From an uncultured Eubacteriales bacterium (GTDB lineage Bacteria; Bacillota; Clostridia; Oscillospirales; CAG-272), in NCBI GenBank assembly GCA_949299535.1, contig CASGAQ010000002.1, positions 1-39,789 on the forward strand: a DNA stretch of 39,789 bases. The letters run 5' to 3'. The position numbers and the translations under genes are program-made. This document shows positions 27,184-35,003 of this stretch, one piece after another. Below the pieces are notes generated by a model, which saw only the letters and a list, made by a program, of their open reading frames with translations, did no database searches and was not told where the DNA came from. Within the stretch, counting starts at the first letter, position 1. Each line of letters opens with the position of its first letter.

Positions 27184-27531
27184 AAGAAAACTTTGACAGG
27201 CTCTCATATTCGGTATTTGCTTGCAATCAAACGGCTGCACAAGGATACAGGAGTGCGCAGTATTGATATTGCAAACGAGCTTAATCTTACAAAGGTCAGT
27301 GTTCATTGTATGATGGACACTTTTCTCAATTTGAAATACATTCACAAGGAACGCGGCGGTCTTGTGTATTTGACTGACCATGGAATTCAAAAAGCAAATG
27401 AATATGAGGTTTATCACAAGGCTCTAAAAGACAGGTTGTTTTCGGATGTATCGGTAGATGAAAGTGCAGACATTGCGATTTGTGCGTTTATTTCCGAGTT
27501 GTCCGAGAACAGTCTTGCCGCACTTGTGTAA
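27175..27531 (+). CDS. Degenerate DtxR-like winged-helix regulator
   Basis: A 118-residue second DtxR-like protein. The HTH is clear (about 27-50, VRSIDIANELNLTKVSVHCMM), as is the wing with GGLVYLTDHG. In the metal-binding part the normal C..EH set is reduced to ICAFIS, leaving His81 and Cys103 but no Glu-His pair. It probably binds DNA without classical iron sensing, or through another ligand. Ribosome site AAGAGG. Its start codon lies within a feo-type palindrome. The downstream HMA gene is 14 bases away. Confidence 0.75.
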   Translation: MANKKTLTGSHIRYLLAIKRLHKDTGVRSIDIANELNLTKVSVHCMMDTFLNLKYIHKERGGLVYLTDHGIQKANEYEVYHKALKDRLFSDVSVDESADIAICAFISELSENSLAALV

Positions 27532-27545
27532 CACGGGAGGTTAAG

Positions 27546-27893
27546 ATGGGCGATTATATTATTATCGGCGTTCTTGCCGTAATTGTTTGTATCGGTGTTG
27601 TTTATACGATTAAGCATTTTAAGGGTGAGGGTGGCTGTTGCGGTGGCGGCAGTTATAAGCCGAAAAAGAAGAAACTTTCAAATGTACTCTATCAAAGGAC
27701 TTTCAAGGTTGACGGTATGCACTGTGAGCATTGTAAAAACAGAGTTGAAGAAATTGTCAATGACATCAAAGGTGTTGCCGGGCGAGTAGATCTCAAAAAA
27801 GGTGAATTGACTGTTTTTTATGCCGATGATGTGGCTGACGAAATAATTAAGGCACGGATTGAAAGAGCCGGATATACGGTTGAGAGCAAATGA
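27546..27893 (+). CDS. Membrane-anchored HMA-domain metal-binding protein
   Basis: A 115-residue protein with one N-terminal membrane helix (about 3-22), a Cys-Cys-Gly-Gly-Gly patch at 31-35, a lysine-rich linker, and a C-terminal heavy-metal-associated domain (about 50-115) with the metal motif GMHCEHC (Cys60, Cys63). It looks like the FeoB-associated Cys-rich anchor fused to a CopZ-like chaperone. Start chosen at the ATG with CGGGAGG upstream; an earlier in-frame start overlaps the previous gene. Probable role: metal handling at the membrane beside FeoB; which metal is unknown. Confidence 0.82.
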   Translation: MGDYIIIGVLAVIVCIGVVYTIKHFKGEGGCCGGGSYKPKKKKLSNVLYQRTFKVDGMHCEHCKNRVEEIVNDIKGVAGRVDLKKGELTVFYADDVADEIIKARIERAGYTVESK

Positions 27894-27984
27894 AAGACGG
27901 TAATAAACCGCATCTTCGGTTACCGGTATCGCATATATAACCGTTTTCTTGAAAAAAAACGAAGAAATATGGCTTAAAGATTGA

Positions 27985-28062
27985 TACGGAGAGCAGTATG
28001 AGGAATATTTCAAAAGTGTAAATCGGTGTATTCCATGGATTCCGAAGTGGAGAAACAGATGA
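27985..28062 (+). pseudogene. C-terminal remnant resembling an isoprenylcysteine methyltransferase-family protein
   Basis: A 25-codon tail reading YGEQYEEYFKSVNRCIPW and ending a few residues later. It resembles the end of ICMT-like membrane methyltransferases (typically YGEEYxxYxxxVxRxIP). A stop codon stands directly before it and no start exists, so the rest of the gene is lost. Immediately downstream a frame starting at 28073 with AGGAAATATG begins with a hydrophobic stretch and then runs into the recombinase remnant, as if another gene had been cut by insertion. Confidence 0.45.
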
Positions 28063-28093
28063 GGAAATATGAATGGACACAATTACAGCAATT

Positions 28094-28786
28094 TTAATAA
28101 GCATACTGATAGCCGGTGCTATCGTTGAACTCCTCCTCAGCCAATTCTGCGACCTTAGTGGCGATCTCATCAATCACTCCCGGCTGTAAGATTTTATCAA
28201 CAGTTTCCTGTACCACGATACGCTCAAGCCAATCCTTTTTCTCGTTGGCTTTGGTGCAATTATGCTTTTTCTTACGATCTTGGCATTTATAATAATTGTA
28301 GATTGTACCCTTTTGACCTGTGCCGCTCTCACCTGCCATCGGACTGCCGCAGAGTCCACAAAACACCTTGCCTGTCAAGAGGTACTGCATAGGTGCTTTC
28401 ATTCTACCTGACTCTCGCCTGTTCCGCTTGAGCATCTCCTGAGCCTTGTAGAACACATCCTCGTCTACGATCGCCGGGATGCCACCTTTGATCTCTACAT
28501 CATCGAATGAGTAGATACCGATATACTTCCTATTTACTAATATACCTGAAATGCTACCCAACCTAAAGGGCATCCCCTTTACGGTGCGGTAGCCTTTTTC
28601 ATTTAGGATGTCCACGATCTGTCGTTGGCTCTTGCCGTTGACATAGAGATCAAATATCTCTCGGACGATAGGTGCTGTAGCCGGGTCGATCTCGTATTTC
28701 TTGTCGGCGGTCTTACGGTAGCCCAAAGGCATATAGCCGCCTGTAATCATACATTTCAGAGCGTTCTCGTGCATACCTCTACGCAC
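28094..28786 (-). pseudogene. Large serine recombinase lacking its catalytic domain
   Basis: About 230 residues correspond to the Recombinase domain (RGMHENALK..TGGYMPLGYRK, IVREIFDLY.NGKSQRQI, LNEKGYRT) and the zinc beta-ribbon (VFCGLCGSPM ... YKCQDRKK..C). The N-terminal resolvase domain with the nucleophile serine, normally about 150 residues, is absent; the frame is cut at 28786 and joined to an integrase fragment. There is no ribosome site. It is the stump of an integrated element and cannot recombine DNA. Confidence 0.88.
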
Positions 28787-28791
28787 ACCTC

Positions 28792-28956
28792 TATGAGGGC
28801 AGGTTCTCCCCGCGCGTGAACGGAAAACGAATCGCCAAAAATATCTACGCTACCACGCGGGAGGAGTGCGAGGAAAAGCTCAAGGTGCTGATTGCGGAGA
28901 TGAAAAAGGAGATTGCGGAAATCAAGGCAGGCGAGAAGGCGATAAATAAGGGCTGA
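28792..28956 (+). pseudogene. Integrase-like N-terminal fragment
   Basis: A 54-codon frame without start: YEGRFSPRVNGKRIAKN, then TTREECEEKLKVLIAEM and a charged helix. It resembles the N-terminal DNA-binding region of tyrosine integrases of conjugative elements (GKR....YA.T..E.EEKL). It faces the serine recombinase stump head to head, with a short repeat (ACCTCTA twice within 20 bases) at the junction. Its stop lies in a perfect hairpin. Confidence 0.6.
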
Positions 28957-28972
28957 CCTCGGTCAGCCCTTA
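28947..28972. terminator. Perfect inverted repeat at the end of the mobile-element scar
   Basis: TAAGGGCTGACC and GGTCAGCCCTTA form 12 pairs around TC (effectively a tight loop). No T-run follows. A second hairpin (AATGGCG/CGCCATT, 29014-29037) stands between it and the MerR gene stop. They may be terminators of the convergent units or an element border. Confidence 0.5.
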
Positions 28973-29065
28973 AAATTTGCGGTGCAGTAGGCAAAAAAAC
29001 GGAAAGAGTGAATGGCGGTCATTTTGCGGTCGCCATTCTTTAGGTTTAGAGATCCGATTTTTCAA

Positions 29066-30613
29066 TTATTCGCGGGTAAACACATACCAATAAACACGGT
29101 CTCCGCCAAACGAATAATCGCCGCATTTCCATTCTTTGAAAAGATATTCCTTGCCGTCAATCGTCTTTATTTCGTATGCAGACGCGGTTTTTTCACGCCT
29201 GTTCAGAACAAGCCCCTTTGTCCATACGGAGGTGACGCTGTTTGTTCCGTTTTGGGTAGTTGATATATACACACCGTTTTCTCTGAATTCCGCCCAAAGT
29301 ACAAACAGATCTTCCCGCTTTAGGTTCTGCTTATCGGGATCAAAGTTCTCTTTATGAATGACAAAATCCCGCACTTTCCATTTTCCCAGGACATTTTCGT
29401 CGTTTACAAACGGATAGTCGATAATGTCACATCTTCTGAACTCTTCTTGCGAAGCATAGTGCCTGTCGTCCGTCTTTTCATATACCCACACCTCAGGAGC
29501 ACCAAATCCGATACCGCTACCGTCACAATAGTCGGTCATCTCAAGGAAAAGAAGTGTGTGTCCGTCGAAGTTTTCAATTGTATAACGATTTATATACCGT
29601 GTATTCGGTTTCGGTCCGTTTGTGAACAGTACACCTTTTGTCCAGCCATCCACTGCCCAATAGCCCTTTCCGCCGTCGATAAAATACAGCTCGTGGAGCC
29701 AAGCCAGGTGACCGCATTTCGGATTTCCGTAGATAAACTGCTCGCGCGTCGGGACGATATCTACCATTTCCCACTTACCGCAAACCTCGGGGTCATCCGT
29801 AAAAGGCGCTTTTGCGTCAACATTTACATACAAAGGTGCTTTTGACATTCCGCTTACGGGAACCTTGAGTTCGACGGTTCCGTCGCCGTGATAAATTTCA
29901 TAATATGCGCCGCAGACCTTATAATTTGAGCTGTCAAGGTGCTTTGTTATGGCTTTATAGGCGTCGTCAAGCTCGCTCTCCTTGCAACAAAGCGATGCAA
30001 CATCTCCCCCGAAGGTGATGACCTTTTCGGCATAATCACTTTCCTTCGGTAAGCTACCGGTAATCTCCGCGCATGCGGCAAGGTCGAAATCGGATTCCTT
30101 GTATTCGGTTTCATAGTTTATAACCATTCTGCGTTTGCCGACGATACTTTTCGGCAGTTTTTCCGCAATTTCGGACGCTTTGAGCAATGCGTCCGACTTT
30201 GATTTATAATGTTTGCGCACAAAGGCAACACGTATTTCATCAGTTTCTCTGATAATAATATTAAACATTTTTGTCTCTCCTTCCATAAGGCCGTTTTTGA
30301 TTGATTCGATTTTTCTCAGGCGGTTTTGAGTGTTTTCAACGAGCAAATTCAGTTCGTCAAGCTTGCCATTCAATATCCCGATGATTTTTTCATTGTCGCC
30401 GATGGTCAGTTGTCGGCGTATCTCATCAAGAGAAAAGCCCAGTTCCTTCAAAGCAATGATACGGTAGCAGTCCGCTAACTTTGAAGCGGAATAGTACCTA
30501 TACCCTGTAAACTTGTCGATTCTGTCCGGCACAAGCAATCCCTCGGAGTCGTAATATCGTAGAGCTTTGACCGACATGTTGCACAGCTTTGATAATTCAC
30601 CGATCTTATACAT
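29066..30613 (-). CDS. MerR-family regulator with GyrI-like domain and two C-terminal calycin-like repeats
   Basis: A 515-residue regulator. Residues 1-70 form a MerR winged helix (MYKIGELSKLCNMSVKALRYYD) followed by a coiled-coil (about 75-110). Residues about 115-265 resemble a GyrI/BmrR-type small-molecule-binding domain (AYYEIYHGDGTVELKVPV). The tail holds two similar domains of about 110 residues (275-385 and 405-515), each starting GKW, with an aromatic-rich beta pattern and WTKG in the middle, like lipocalin-type barrels. The normal MerR/GyrI protein would end near 270. Target and ligand are unknown. It is controlled by a promoter with the long MerR-type spacer. Confidence 0.85.
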   Translation of the reverse strand: MYKIGELSKLCNMSVKALRYYDSEGLLVPDRIDKFTGYRYYSASKLADCYRIIALKELGFSLDEIRRQLTIGDNEKIIGILNGKLDELNLLVENTQNRLRKIESIKNGLMEGETKMFNIIIRETDEIRVAFVRKHYKSKSDALLKASEIAEKLPKSIVGKRRMVINYETEYKESDFDLAACAEITGSLPKESDYAEKVITFGGDVASLCCKESELDDAYKAITKHLDSSNYKVCGAYYEIYHGDGTVELKVPVSGMSKAPLYVNVDAKAPFTDDPEVCGKWEMVDIVPTREQFIYGNPKCGHLAWLHELYFIDGGKGYWAVDGWTKGVLFTNGPKPNTRYINRYTIENFDGHTLLFLEMTDYCDGSGIGFGAPEVWVYEKTDDRHYASQEEFRRCDIIDYPFVNDENVLGKWKVRDFVIHKENFDPDKQNLKREDLFVLWAEFRENGVYISTTQNGTNSVTSVWTKGLVLNRREKTASAYEIKTIDGKEYLFKEWKCGDYSFGGDRVYWYVFTRE

Positions 30614-30676
30614 AGTTTCTTCCTTTCTTCTGATTTTGCAATATCAGAAACAGCGCTATTTCTTCCTTGCAAGTCA

Positions 30677-30707
30677 AGTTTATCATTACCGTTGGGGGGA
30701 GAGTCAA
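30677..30707 (-). promoter_or_regulatory. MerR-type promoter with 19-base spacer
   Basis: On the minus strand TTGACT and TAAACT are separated by 19 bases that include a C-run. The over-long spacer is the hallmark of promoters that MerR proteins untwist, so the gene is probably self-regulated. Confidence 0.75.
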
Positions 30708-30735
30708 GAGGTTTTTGAAAAAAATTTGCGATTAT

Positions 30736-30784
30736 AAAAATCAGCCGAAAGTGGGGCTGAAAACCTCATTTTCGGCTGATTTTT
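30736..30784 (-). terminator. Terminator of tRNA-Pro
   Basis: AAAATCAGCCGAAA pairs with TTTCGGCTGATTTT (14 pairs, long loop); T-rich on the minus strand beyond the stem. The upstream arm touches the CCA end of the tRNA. Confidence 0.8.
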
Positions 30785-30859
30785 GGTCGGAGTGGCGAGG
30801 CTCAAACTCGCGGCCTCCGCATCCCAAATGCGGCGCGCTATCAACTGCGCTACACCCCG
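30784..30859 (-). tRNA. tRNA-Pro (anticodon TGG), CCA encoded
   Basis: Acceptor CGGGGTG/CACTCCG (one G-T pair), anticodon stem CCGCA/TGCGG with loop TTTGGGA (anticodon TGG), T arm GCGAG/CTCGC and encoded CCA. It lies about 150 bases downstream of the 5' half of a different tRNA-Pro and has no promoter of its own, so it depends on the promoter at 31083-31111. Confidence 0.93.
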
Positions 30860-31005
30860 ATAGTTATTAAATTGTGGTCGTGTAAGTGGTCAAATCTGTG
30901 GTCAAAAGTTTTTTGCCGAAGCACACGGCGGCGGAAAAGCGAGGAAACGCGAGGAAAACGGAGATTTTGCGAGCTTTCGGCGGTCGGCTCATGAGGCGGT
31001 CGCAC
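30860..31005. other. Non-native insert between tRNA-Pro and the half tRNA
   Basis: This 146-base stretch is richer in G and C than its surroundings. On the plus strand it carries an open frame without start signal (30886-31026) that begins GTGGTCAAATCTGTGGTCAA, two near-copies of GTGGTCAAA. It looks like the tail of an element-borne gene, possibly an integrase. Nothing else is recognised. Confidence 0.4.
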
Positions 31006-31044
31006 GCTCCCAAAACTGGCGGGTGACCGTTACCCTACATCCCG
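31006..31044 (-). pseudogene. 5' half of a tRNA-Pro gene
   Basis: The minus strand reads acceptor CGGGATG, TA, a D arm GGGT-AACGGTC-ACCC, then CCAGT and the anticodon loop TTTGGGA (TGG) followed by GC. After that the expected GCTGG stem, T arm and 3' acceptor are absent. It lies about 30 bases after a perfect promoter. The gene was cut within its anticodon arm, the usual crossover place of several tRNA-targeting integrases. Confidence 0.6.
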
Positions 31045-31082
31045 ATTATTCAAATTCGTTTCAATGTCTAACATACTATAAT

Positions 31083-31111
31083 ATTATAACTTATTTTTAT
31101 TTATTTGTCAA
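31083..31111 (-). promoter_or_regulatory. Sigma-A promoter of the tRNA-Pro locus
   Basis: On the minus strand TTGACA, 17 bases, TATAAT: perfect consensus. The -35 abuts the gdhA terminator. It points into the half tRNA and, beyond it, the complete tRNA-Pro. Confidence 0.9.
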
Positions 31112-31144
31112 TGAAAGTCCCCGAAAAATTCGAGGACTTTCATT
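31110..31144 (-). terminator. Terminator of gdhA
   Basis: AATGAAAGTCC pairs with GGACTTTCATT (11 pairs) with an inner CGAA/TTCG stem. It follows the gdhA stop closely. The downstream T-run is short. Confidence 0.8.
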
Positions 31145-31157
31145 ATTATGAGTGAAA

Positions 31158-32399
31158 TCAGCCGATGTAGCCGCGGAGTTTAGCAGCTTCGACGATTCTT
31201 GAAACTGCAACCATGTATGCTCCTGTACGAAGCGAGGTATTGTTAGCAAGAGCCGTATCCCAAACTGTTTTGAATGCATCTTCGATCTGTTTTTCGAGTT
31301 TTGAGTTTACTTCTTCTTCGCTCCAGTAATAGTTTTGAAGATTCTGTACCCATTCAAAATAAGAAACGATAACGCCGCCCGCATTCGCAAGGATATCGGG
31401 AACTACATAGATGTTCTTTGAATCAAGTACTGCATCTGCTGCGTGATTGATAGGACCGTTTGCACCTTCAAGTATAACTTTTGCCTTGATATTGTCTGCG
31501 TTCTTTTCGGTGACAGCGTTTTCAAGAGCTGAGGGAACGAGTATGTCAACATCAAGTTCGAGAAGTGCTTCGTTGGAGATAGCTGTTACACCGTCTGCTT
31601 TGTATTCGCTCGGTTTAAGTCCGGAAGCGATGATGGCGGGGATATCAAGACCTTCTGCACAGTATACGCCGCCCTGAGAAGATGTAACTGCAACGATTTT
31701 GCAGCCGTCGTTGTAGAGAAGTTCTGCTGCAATGCTGCCTACGTTGCCGAATCCCTGAACTGCAACGGAAGCACCTTTTAATGATTTGCCGAAGCGTTTG
31801 TATATCTCACGCGCATTGAAAAGAATACCCATACCTGTTGCGGCAGGTCTTCCTTTGGAGCCGCCTATTGCAAGAGGTTTACCGGTTACTACTGCGGGAG
31901 TGAATTTGCCGGTGAGTTTGCTGTACTCATCCATTATCCAACCCATGATCTGAGCTGTTGTGTTTACATCGGGAGCGGGGATATCATTGTTTGGTCCGAT
32001 AACGGGAGATATAAGTTTTGTATATGCTCTTGTAAGTCTTTCAAGTTCGCCCTTGGAAAGTTTGCGGGGATCTACCGTAACGCCACCTTTACCTCCGCCG
32101 TAGGGGATATTTGCCACAGCGCATTTGAAGCTCATCCATGCTGCCAGGGATTTAACTTCATCCTCGTCTGTATCGGGATGGAATCTGATACCGCCTTTGC
32201 AAGGACCTCTCATACTGGAATGCTGAACGCGGTAACCTTCAAAAATTTCAACATGACCGTCGTCCATCTTAACGGGGAAACTTCCTTTGATTTCACACTC
32301 CGGGCTGCGGAGAAAAGAGTATTCGTCTTCTTTCAGTCCGAGTTTTGCAGCTGCGTTTTCGAGTGCTGCAAGCATGTTAGCATATGTATTTCCTGCCAT
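31158..32399 (-). CDS. gdhA: Glutamate dehydrogenase
   Basis: Interconverts glutamate and 2-oxoglutarate plus ammonia. The 413 residues fit the short hexameric RocG/GudB-like type. The glutamate site KGGIRFHPD and catalytic lysine region YGGGKGGV are intact, as are NDIPAPDVNT, the dinucleotide fold VQGFGNVGS and the C-terminal GAYMVAVSRI. Ribosome site AGGAGAT. Coenzyme preference cannot be read with confidence. It follows the metalloprotease gene by 31 bases on the same strand, so it may be co-transcribed, although a TATAAT lies in the gap. Confidence 0.96.
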   Translation of the reverse strand: MAGNTYANMLAALENAAAKLGLKEDEYSFLRSPECEIKGSFPVKMDDGHVEIFEGYRVQHSSMRGPCKGGIRFHPDTDEDEVKSLAAWMSFKCAVANIPYGGGKGGVTVDPRKLSKGELERLTRAYTKLISPVIGPNNDIPAPDVNTTAQIMGWIMDEYSKLTGKFTPAVVTGKPLAIGGSKGRPAATGMGILFNAREIYKRFGKSLKGASVAVQGFGNVGSIAAELLYNDGCKIVAVTSSQGGVYCAEGLDIPAIIASGLKPSEYKADGVTAISNEALLELDVDILVPSALENAVTEKNADNIKAKVILEGANGPINHAADAVLDSKNIYVVPDILANAGGVIVSYFEWVQNLQNYYWSEEEVNSKLEKQIEDAFKTVWDTALANNTSLRTGAYMVAVSRIVEAAKLRGYIG

Positions 32400-32430
32400 A
32401 AAAAATCTCCTAAAATTATAATTTTTGTTT

Positions 32431-33921
32431 TCATTTTGTTTGAGTTACACGTATTTTTATCTCGTCTCCGTTGTCTTCGATAAATTCTATCCTGAGGTTA
32501 TATGTGTCTTGCGAAATACCGTTAGGGAAGGAGTTGAGCGATTTCGTGTGTGTTGCGGCAGAAATGTATACGTTTGAGTTGAATACATCTCCTCCACGGA
32601 AAAACGGGTCTTCCGGATATCCCAAAACGAATTTTCCGTCGTTTTTCAAAAGTCCGTTTTCATCAAATCCGTTTTTAAATAATGTTACAATGCCGGGATC
32701 ATGGCGAAGCGTTGTTTCGCATTCAAATTCGGGGTCGTAGAATCCGGAACTGTTCGTGCGTTTGATGACGGAATATTTATCGAAAATATCCTCGTCTATA
32801 TGCCATATTATAACGCCGCCTTTTTCGTAGTTTTCACTTATCTCGGTTTGTTCGCCGTTTTCGTTCGTGACGTATCTTTTTCTGTAAAGTCCTTTGCTGA
32901 AACCGGCGAGCTGGCGGTTTTCCAAAAGAAAATATTCCTTGGGATCGGGAGTGTTTATCCTTATAACATTTGCGTTTTCTCCGGAAATCGAATGAATGAC
33001 ATATTCTCCGTCATCGTTTACGATTTCTGGTTCGATGAAACCGGAACGTATTTTCTGGAAGGGATCCAGATGCTGTGGAACAGTTCCTTTCAAAACTTCG
33101 TTCGAAGCTTCTGCATTTCCGTAGTTTCCGTGTCCCATGAGCGAAAAGAGGTACGGCAAAGGCCAACCCACAACTTTTTTATCGTAGTCATAAACATCAT
33201 GGAATCCTATGGAGTGACCGAGTTCGTGCGCGATTGTACCCAATGTGTGGGGAACAAACTGACCGCCTGTTTTGCGGTATTCGCCGACGAGAGTATAGCA
33301 ACCCTTGCCGAACGCGCAGAGTTTAACACCGTCGAGATTCGGCGCATGCGCGCCTGAAACGCCGTCTTGGTCCATGCTTTCGGGCAGGGAGCCGCAGTTT
33401 GCGAATACGCCCCAATGTAGGTCTTCGTTTGTGTCCTTGCCGCCGGATATATCGTAGCCTGCATGAATCAACAGGACATTGAATTCATCGCTTGAAAGAT
33501 AACCTCCGTTGTCTATATCATAATGTGAGAAATCGATATAGGGGTCTGCTTTTTTGAGAGCCTCGGCTATACAATAGAAAGCATTGCCGTGACTTTTTCC
33601 GGGGGAGTCTTTTGTCATGCGGTCGGGATGAGGAATATCAAGTGTGACTTCGAGGACGCCTGGGATATCCGTGCCGAGGATCTTTGCCGGCTCAAAATAG
33701 AATTTTCCTCCGGACATCTCTTTATAGAAATTTTTGAGAGTATATCCTTCGTCGCCGAAGCAAACATTGTACCAATATTCCTTAGACGTGGATATCATCT
33801 GTATACCGTCTTCCCAGGTTTTTGCATCTTTGGGTTTGAAAGATATGAGCAAAACGAGAAGCGGCACAGGTTTCATATCCAATTTTTTTGTGGTAACTGC
33901 TGTGTGTAAGTTTGATGACAT
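32431..33921 (-). CDS. M6-like (immune inhibitor A type) zinc metalloprotease without signal peptide
   Basis: A 496-residue protein with the long zinc motif HELGHSIGFHD (about residues 232-242, HExxHxxGxxH), followed by the Met-turn-like SLMGHG and, in the second half, GVIIWHIDE, as in M6 peptidases. Known relatives are mostly secreted toxin-like proteases with prepro regions. Here the start preceded by CGGAGAT gives a hydrophilic N-terminus without a signal sequence. A 5' extension in frame adds a hydrophobic stretch but has no ribosome site. Calcium-binding-like DIDNGGYLSSDEF is seen near residue 135. Followed by gdhA. Confidence 0.85.
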   Translation of the reverse strand: MSSNLHTAVTTKKLDMKPVPLLVLLISFKPKDAKTWEDGIQMISTSKEYWYNVCFGDEGYTLKNFYKEMSGGKFYFEPAKILGTDIPGVLEVTLDIPHPDRMTKDSPGKSHGNAFYCIAEALKKADPYIDFSHYDIDNGGYLSSDEFNVLLIHAGYDISGGKDTNEDLHWGVFANCGSLPESMDQDGVSGAHAPNLDGVKLCAFGKGCYTLVGEYRKTGGQFVPHTLGTIAHELGHSIGFHDVYDYDKKVVGWPLPYLFSLMGHGNYGNAEASNEVLKGTVPQHLDPFQKIRSGFIEPEIVNDDGEYVIHSISGENANVIRINTPDPKEYFLLENRQLAGFSKGLYRKRYVTNENGEQTEISENYEKGGVIIWHIDEDIFDKYSVIKRTNSSGFYDPEFECETTLRHDPGIVTLFKNGFDENGLLKNDGKFVLGYPEDPFFRGGDVFNSNVYISAATHTKSLNSFPNGISQDTYNLRIEFIEDNGDEIKIRVTQTK

Positions 33922-34169
33922 GGTAATTATTATCTCCGAGAAATACATGTTATTAAGAAAACATATTAGAAACAATTTTAAATGAATATTCTTGAAAAGT
34001 CAATTATATATCACAAAAAAATTGCTCATAAAACAAAAAAATTGAGTTTTTGTTACATATAAAAACATTTTTGGCACGTTTAAAAATGTCATATCTGCTT
34101 TTTTGCATTTCTGAGAATATGAAATGTATAATAATACATCGGCAGATCAATTAATCGATAAGGCAATGA
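33922..34169. other. AT-rich spacer
   Basis: Upstream region of the metalloprotease gene and downstream of the biotin ligase gene. It contains A-runs and T-runs, and a TATATAAT-like -10 on the minus strand near 34003 without a convincing -35. No terminator for the biotin ligase gene and no coding sequence are visible. Confidence 0.4.
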
Positions 34170-34979
34170 TTACCGGGATATGTCTTTTACTCTTACGCTT
34201 ATTTCGCCACCGCGAAGGATCATCGTGCTTCCGTCCGAAAGCTCTGTTATAAGTCCTCCGTCGTTGTCTATTCCGACAGCTCTTGCCTCATATCTTTGCT
34301 CGCCCTTTATTACGAAGATATCTTTGCCCGTGACATATGACATTTCTCTGTATTCGGGAATAAAAGCGCGCTCTGAAATATTTTCCGCAAAAGAGAAAAG
34401 CTCTTTTGCAATACTTGCCGCAATAAAATTGCGGTCTGCGTTTTTTATATCGAGAGATGAGGCGACGCTTTCTATCTCTTTGGGAAAATCCACCGTGGAA
34501 AGATTTATACCTATTCCCACGGCGATTCCTGCAAGGTCGTTCAAAGAGGAGTCCGTCACCGCTTCCGCAAGGATACCGCATATCTTTTTGTCTTCAAAAT
34601 ATATATCGTTCACCCATTTTATTTTGACATTTTTTTTCGATTCGCGTTTTATGACGCGAGCGACGGAAACGGCAGCGGCAGGCGTGAGGAGCGCGGCATT
34701 TGCAAACCCCATGTTCCCGGGAATTATTACGGTAAAATAAAGCCCCGTCTTTTCCGGGGAATAGAAAGTTCTTCCCAAACGTCCCCGTCCGCTCGTCTGC
34801 GCTTCGGAAACGATCAGCGCTTTGCCTCGGAAGCCGTTCTCCAAAAGTCTTTTGGCCTCGTTATTGGTGGAATCTATCTTATCGAAGACTCTGACATATA
34901 TTTCTTTACTCAGATATTTTTCAATGTCCTGCGCGGAAAGCGCGGCGCTATAATGGTCATTTTTGTTTTCACAGCTCAT
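34170..34979 (-). CDS. birA: Biotin--[acetyl-CoA-carboxylase] ligase, short form
   Basis: Attaches biotin to carboxylase carrier proteins through biotinyl-AMP. The catalytic domain shows STNNEAK, the biotinyl-AMP loop GRGRLGR, KWVNDIY with the biotin-binding lysine, GILAEA and GIGINL, and a C-terminal SH3-like part. At 269 residues it lacks the N-terminal helix-turn-helix of bifunctional BirA, so it should not act as a repressor. The start is the ATG with AAAGGAAG upstream; a GTG nine bases earlier is inside that ribosome site. Confidence 0.94.
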   Translation of the reverse strand: MSCENKNDHYSAALSAQDIEKYLSKEIYVRVFDKIDSTNNEAKRLLENGFRGKALIVSEAQTSGRGRLGRTFYSPEKTGLYFTVIIPGNMGFANAALLTPAAAVSVARVIKRESKKNVKIKWVNDIYFEDKKICGILAEAVTDSSLNDLAGIAVGIGINLSTVDFPKEIESVASSLDIKNADRNFIAASIAKELFSFAENISERAFIPEYREMSYVTGKDIFVIKGEQRYEARAVGIDNDGGLITELSDGSTMILRGGEISVRVKDISR

Positions 34980-35003
34980 ATTTATCACTTCCTTTAGTTA
35001 AGA

